NCBI GenBank assembly: GCA_004294465.1
Contig: REAV01000027.1
Location: 1-8,280, forward strand
Length of the DNA stretch: 8,280 nt
Reading direction: 5' to 3'
Origin: Sphingobacteriia bacterium
GTDB taxonomy: Bacteria; Bacteroidota; Bacteroidia; Chitinophagales; Chitinophagaceae
The notes below the pieces were generated by a model, which worked only from the letters and a program-made list of their open reading frames with translations, was not told the origin of the DNA and did not search any database. The position numbers and the translations under genes are program-made. Positions 5,568 through 8,280 of the stretch are shown here, piece after piece. Position 1 is the first letter of the stretch, and each line of letters starts with the position of its first letter.

Positions 5568-6477
5568 CCATCGTATCTAAAATGGTGAGATAACTTACAT
5601 AGCGATCTTCTGCAACTTGTCCAATCCCTACTTCTTTTTTGATGGCACAACCTGGCTCATTGGTATGCATGCAATTATTGAACTGACAATTCACCAATAG
5701 TTTTCGCATTTCTGGAAAATAATGAGAAAGCTCTTGTTTACTAATATCAACAAGCCCAAACTCTCTAACACCTGGTGTATCAATTACTTGACTATTGGCA
5801 TCTAAATCGAACATTTCTGCAAAAGTGGTTGTGTGCAAACCCTTTCCACTCCACTCACTTACCGATTGAGTTTTTAAATTGAATTGTGGGAATAAATGAT
5901 TGATCAAGGTTGATTTTCCTACTCCACTATGTCCACTTAATAATGTGGCATTATTATGTAAAAGTTTACTCACCTGATCAAGTCCTTCCTGATTTTGTAC
6001 ACTGGTTAGAATCACTTGATAACCAATTGCCGTGTACATTTCATACAATTGCTCAAATCGTTCCATTTCTTTTTTGCCATATAAATCTGCTTTATTAAAA
6101 ACAATGATGGCAGGTATATGATGCGATTCACAAGAAATTAAAAATCGATCGATAAACCCTTGGGAGGTTTTGGGCTCTTTCAAAGTTGCAAACAACATAC
6201 TTTGATCGAGATTAGATGCAATAATATGATGTAAGTGTTTATTATGCGGAGACACCCTTGCCACATAATTATTGCGCTCATAAATTTCATTGATGATGGC
6301 AGACTCCTCTTCTATTGTTTCAATCTCCATTTCTATAAAATCACCCACAGCAATAGGATTAGTAGAAGTAATTCCATCAATTTTGAAAATACCCTTTGCC
6401 CTGGCTTTGTACATTCTGCCATCGGTGCTTTTGGCAAGATACCAGCTCCCTGTAGATTTATAGATTTGCGCTTTCAC
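5551..6477 (-). CDS. rsgA: Ribosome small subunit-dependent GTPase RsgA
   Basis: A circularly permuted GTPase that binds the 30S subunit late in assembly and is released on GTP hydrolysis. At 308 residues it has full family length. Domain order is an N-terminal OB fold (about 1-75, with YKARAKGIFK), then the permuted G motifs: G4 NKAD 128-131, G5 near TSVQ 158-161, G1 GHSGVGKST 182-190, G2 around HTTT 215-218, G3 DTPG 233-236. The C-terminal zinc site is Cys264, Cys269, His271 and Cys277 (C-x4-C-x-H-x5-C), so all key residues are present. The start is GTG at 6475-6477. It fits the family N-terminus (MKAQIYKSTGSWY), and no in-frame ATG lies nearby. The gene is divergent from menG across 110 bases, and its stop overlaps the small lipoprotein gene by seven bases. 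Confidence 0.96.
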   Translation of the reverse strand: MKAQIYKSTGSWYLAKSTDGRMYKARAKGIFKIDGITSTNPIAVGDFIEMEIETIEEESAIINEIYERNNYVARVSPHNKHLHHIIASNLDQSMLFATLKEPKTSQGFIDRFLISCESHHIPAIIVFNKADLYGKKEMERFEQLYEMYTAIGYQVILTSVQNQEGLDQVSKLLHNNATLLSGHSGVGKSTLINHLFPQFNLKTQSVSEWSGKGLHTTTFAEMFDLDANSQVIDTPGVREFGLVDISKQELSHYFPEMRKLLVNCQFNNCMHTNEPGCAIKKEVGIGQVAEDRYVSYLTILDTMEDKTY

Positions 6478-6483
6478 TGAGCA

Positions 6484-6491
6484 CGAAGATA
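6484..6491 (-). promoter_or_regulatory. Possible -7 box before rsgA
   Basis: On the minus strand TATCTTCG matches TAnnTTTG except for one base and ends six bases before the GTG start. I found no convincing -33 TTTG at the expected distance, so this is a weak call that gains some support from the same arrangement at other starts in the window. Confidence 0.3.
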
Positions 6492-6575
6492 AGGCAGTTG
6501 AGTTTTTCGTTAAGTTTTAACCTGACTTAAACAAGGTTTGGTTCATCAAGAGCCCATAAAAGACTCTAAAATGAA

Positions 6576-6583
6576 TATCTTTG
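6576..6583 (+). promoter_or_regulatory. -7 box directly before menG
   Basis: TATCTTTG is an exact TAnnTTTG match ending four bases before ATG 6588, the same spacing as the aminotransferase box. The nearest upstream TTTG (6537-6540) is 35 bases away, which is too far, so the -33 element is not apparent. If functional, the menG transcript has almost no leader. Confidence 0.4.
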
Positions 6584-6587
6584 GCCA

Positions 6588-7331
6588 ATGGGAAAATTTG
6601 CACATGACCAAATAGTGCCTTTTAAAGAGAGTGAATTGGAGAAAAAAGACCAGGTGGCCAATATGTTCAATAATATTGCATTCCGGTACGATTTCTTAAA
6701 TAGATTACTCAGTGCTGGTATTGATGTTAGCTGGCGCAAAAAAGCCATTCGTGAAATTAAAAGCATTGAACCGAAAGTTTTATTAGATGTAGCTACGGGT
6801 ACTGCAGATGTGGCTTTGCTCACTTATGAGATACTTCATCCAGAAAAAATAATTGGGATAGATATTTCAGATGGAATGTTAGATATTGGCCGCAAAAAAA
6901 TAGCCAATAAACAACTCGACTCATTTATTCAACTTCAAAACAGCGATAGCGAAAATATTCCTTATGCGAATGATTTCTTCAACGCTATCACGGTGGCTTT
7001 TGGAGTAAGGAATTTTCAACATCTCGAAAAAGGTTTAGTAGAAATGTACCGAGTACTGCAACCTGGAGGCAAAATGGTGGTCTTGGAATTTTCTAAACCA
7101 AATGCTGGAGCTTTTAAACAGTTTTACACTTTTTACATGAATTACATCACCCCAAGTATCGGAAAATTATTTTCTAGTAATAAAGATGCTTATCAATACT
7201 TGAACGACAGTGTTCAAGCATTTCCTGAAGGGGAATCATTTTTAAAAATCATGAATGGAGTAGGATTTACCCAAACTTATTTGAAAAAGCTTAGTTTCGG
7301 AATATGCACTATTTATTGCGGAAGCAAATAG
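6588..7331 (+). CDS. ubiE: Demethylmenaquinone methyltransferase MenG/UbiE
   Basis: A class I SAM-dependent methyltransferase that carries out the last step of menaquinone synthesis, methylating demethylmenaquinone. Bacteroidota use menaquinone, so menG is the more apt functional name, although ubiE is the common annotation. At 247 residues the length is normal. The N-terminus FAHDQIVPFKESELEKKDQV is typical of the Bacteroidota form. UbiE signature 1 is YDFLNRLLSAGIDVSW at 34-49, SAM motif I is LLDVATGTAD at 65-74, the post-I acidic strand is IGIDIS at 89-94, and signature 2 is RVLQPGGKMVVLEFS at 155-169. ATG 6588 is favoured by the homologous N-terminus and by the TATCTTTG box four bases upstream. 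The gene is divergent from rsgA, and its last 28 bases overlap the start of porT, so the two are probably co-transcribed and translationally coupled. Confidence 0.96.
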   Translation: MGKFAHDQIVPFKESELEKKDQVANMFNNIAFRYDFLNRLLSAGIDVSWRKKAIREIKSIEPKVLLDVATGTADVALLTYEILHPEKIIGIDISDGMLDIGRKKIANKQLDSFIQLQNSDSENIPYANDFFNAITVAFGVRNFQHLEKGLVEMYRVLQPGGKMVVLEFSKPNAGAFKQFYTFYMNYITPSIGKLFSSNKDAYQYLNDSVQAFPEGESFLKIMNGVGFTQTYLKKLSFGICTIYCGSK

Positions 7332-8029
7332 TTCTCCTTTTTTTGTTCCTTCTAGGGATCATTGGGCGAACGCTTGCCCAAAAGGAATTATATAGAATGC
7401 ATAGAGAAGATCAGCCTTATTATTTTGGAATTACCCTGGGGTACAATAGTTCTTATTTACACTTGTCTAAATCGCAACAATTCATTCAAAACAATGATAC
7501 CATTTTAGTTGCCGAACCAGGTTCCAGTGGCGGTATCATTATGGGATTATTGGCTACTGCCAGGCTGAATGACCATTTCCAATTTCGGGTTAACCCACAA
7601 TTGATTATTGGCGGGGCGAGATCGATTAATTACGTTTTAGGAAAAACCATGACTGGCGAGAGCAGCACGCAATTACAAAGTTTGCCATCTACTCTAGTGA
7701 GTTTTCCTTTTCAATTTAAATTCAACTCAGATAGAATTGGGAATTTCAGAACATATATACTAGGAGGCTTAAAATATGATATAGATTTATCCAGTAATTC
7801 AGGTGCCAGAAATGCAGAAGATTTAGTCAAACTAAAAAGAGGTGACCTTGGTATAGAAGCTGGTATTGGATTTAATTTTTACTTGCCTTTTGTAACAGTG
7901 TCTCCTGAAATAAAGATTAGTTATGGTTTAGGCAATATACATCAATTGGATCCTGCATTAAAATATTCGAATGTATTGGATAGAATACAATCGAGAATGA
8001 TAGTTTTTTCTATTCATCTAGAAGATTAA
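7304..8029 (+). CDS. porT: PorT-family outer-membrane beta-barrel protein (type IX secretion/gliding)
   Basis: A 241-residue protein with a signal peptide (basic LLRKQ, hydrophobic IVLLFLFLLGII, cleavage after ALA-like TLA at residue 25, mature start QKELY). The rest alternates hydrophobic and polar residues as in a small eight-stranded barrel, for example YYFGITLGYNSSYLHL, FQFRVNPQLIIGGA, FRTYILGGLKYDIDL and FYLPFVTVSPEIKISYGLG. PorT is an outer-membrane component needed for type IX secretion, and its known size (about 240-250) fits. My memory is that porT follows ubiE/menG in many Bacteroidota. That neighbour and the length favour true PorT over a generic porin-like barrel. ATG 7304 lies 28 bases inside menG. 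TTG 7316 would also give a sound signal peptide. The stop overlaps the next convergent gene by four bases. Confidence 0.75.
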   Translation: MHYLLRKQIVLLFLFLLGIIGRTLAQKELYRMHREDQPYYFGITLGYNSSYLHLSKSQQFIQNNDTILVAEPGSSGGIIMGLLATARLNDHFQFRVNPQLIIGGARSINYVLGKTMTGESSTQLQSLPSTLVSFPFQFKFNSDRIGNFRTYILGGLKYDIDLSSNSGARNAEDLVKLKRGDLGIEAGIGFNFYLPFVTVSPEIKISYGLGNIHQLDPALKYSNVLDRIQSRMIVFSIHLED

Positions 8030-8048
8030 AAAATAAACTCTCTTCTGG
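8018..8048. terminator. Hairpin around the overlapping stops of porT and the convergent barrel gene
   Basis: CTAGAAGA (8018-8025) pairs with TCTTCTGG (8041-8048): eight pairs with one G-U. The 15-base AT-rich loop contains both stop codons, TAA 8027-8029 (+) and TAA 8026-8028 (-). A bidirectional terminator is plausible. The stem is short and lacks a clear U-tract. Confidence 0.4.
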
Positions 8049-8280
8049 CCATATTCCATCTAACACCTCCACTGATAATGGTTGCATCTGGTGTTTCGCC
8101 CGTTAATTGTGTTTTATACGATCTTCGATTAAAAGTAAAATCGATGAACAAATTTTCTGCTATTTCATAAGATGCTTGTAATGTAATGAGTAAACAATTA
8201 GCTTGGTTACCACTGCCTACTTCCAAATTTTCACTTCGGACTCTAGTTGTATAAGACCTCATTGGATTAGCTCCAAAATT
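8026..8280 (-). CDS. C-terminal end of a large outer-membrane beta-barrel protein, 5'-truncated by window
   Basis: The frame is open to the window edge: codons beyond the internal ATG at 8260-8262 encode NFGANP, so this is the last 84 residues of a longer protein, not a 78-residue one. The segment has alternating amphipathic strands typical of a barrel end (CLLITLQASYEI, NLFIDFTFNRRSY, TIISGGVRWNM) and finishes with an aromatic residue (REFIF), the usual C-terminal signal for outer-membrane insertion by the Bam complex. NFG.NP..SY..R is reminiscent of Bacteroidota capsule-assembly/Wzi-like or RemB-like gliding proteins, but the piece is too short to decide. It converges on porT with a four-base stop overlap. 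The nearby PorT makes a surface or gliding role attractive but unproven. Confidence 0.7.
   Translation of the reverse strand, partial: NFGANPMRSYTTRVRSENLEVGSGNQANCLLITLQASYEIAENLFIDFTFNRRSYKTQLTGETPDATIISGGVRWNMARREFIF

Noticed and set aside
6484..6583. Full -33/-7 promoters for menG and rsgA
   Set aside because: Only the -7 boxes are convincing. No TTTG or TTG was found at 17-23 bases upstream, so only the -7 elements are listed, at low confidence.
8026..8262. A complete 78-residue protein starting at 8262
   Set aside because: The frame stays open to the window edge with barrel-like sequence (NFGANP) upstream, so this is the tail of a larger protein.

Overview
The window reads as a chromosomal segment of a low-to-medium GC Bacteroidota bacterium, most likely of the Chitinophagaceae/Sphingobacteriia type. 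The support is a PorT-type outer-membrane protein next to demethylmenaquinone methyltransferase, a bacillithiol-synthesis glycosyltransferase of the Bacteroidota kind, TAnnTTTG-type -7 promoter elements, lipoproteins with Bacteroidota-like signal peptides, and few Shine-Dalgarno sequences. The family-level placement is inference from memory of protein style, not from a search.

Layout: (1) 1-996, the 3' part of bshA (+), cut by the window edge. (2) 997-3295, an AT-rich two-gene unit (+): a large lipoprotein with a Cys-rich segment, a Gly/Ser linker and a C-terminal papain/C39-like domain, followed with a 4-base overlap by a small exported protein. A C10 homopolymer lies exactly where the start of the lipoprotein gene should be, and the only nearby ATG is out of frame because of it. 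(3) 3439-4617, a class III PLP aminotransferase (-). (4) 4694-4756, an array of degenerate heptamers ending two bases before the gamma-carbonic-anhydrase-like gene (4759-5295, +), followed by a 72-residue lipoprotein (5339-5557, +). (5) rsgA (5551-6477, -), divergent from menG/ubiE (6588-7331, +), which overlaps porT (7304-8029, +). (6) The 3' end of an outer-membrane beta-barrel gene (8026-8280, -), cut by the window edge.

bshA, menG, rsgA, porT, the aminotransferase and the carbonic-anhydrase-like gene look like ordinary core genes: thiol redox buffer, menaquinone, ribosome maturation, type IX secretion, amino-acid metabolism. The accessory part is the lipoprotein/exported-protein pair. It is visibly more AT-rich than its neighbours and has the architecture of a modular surface effector with a candidate partner or immunity protein. 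All three convergent gene junctions carry an inverted repeat that encloses a stop codon, so they look like compact bidirectional terminators. No tRNA, rRNA, CRISPR array, insertion sequence or riboswitch was seen. The longest stretch without a confident gene is 997 to about 1140 (or to 1268 if the lipoprotein N-terminus is unresolved), followed by 3296-3438, 4618-4758 and 6478-6587. All are under 300 bases and are described below.
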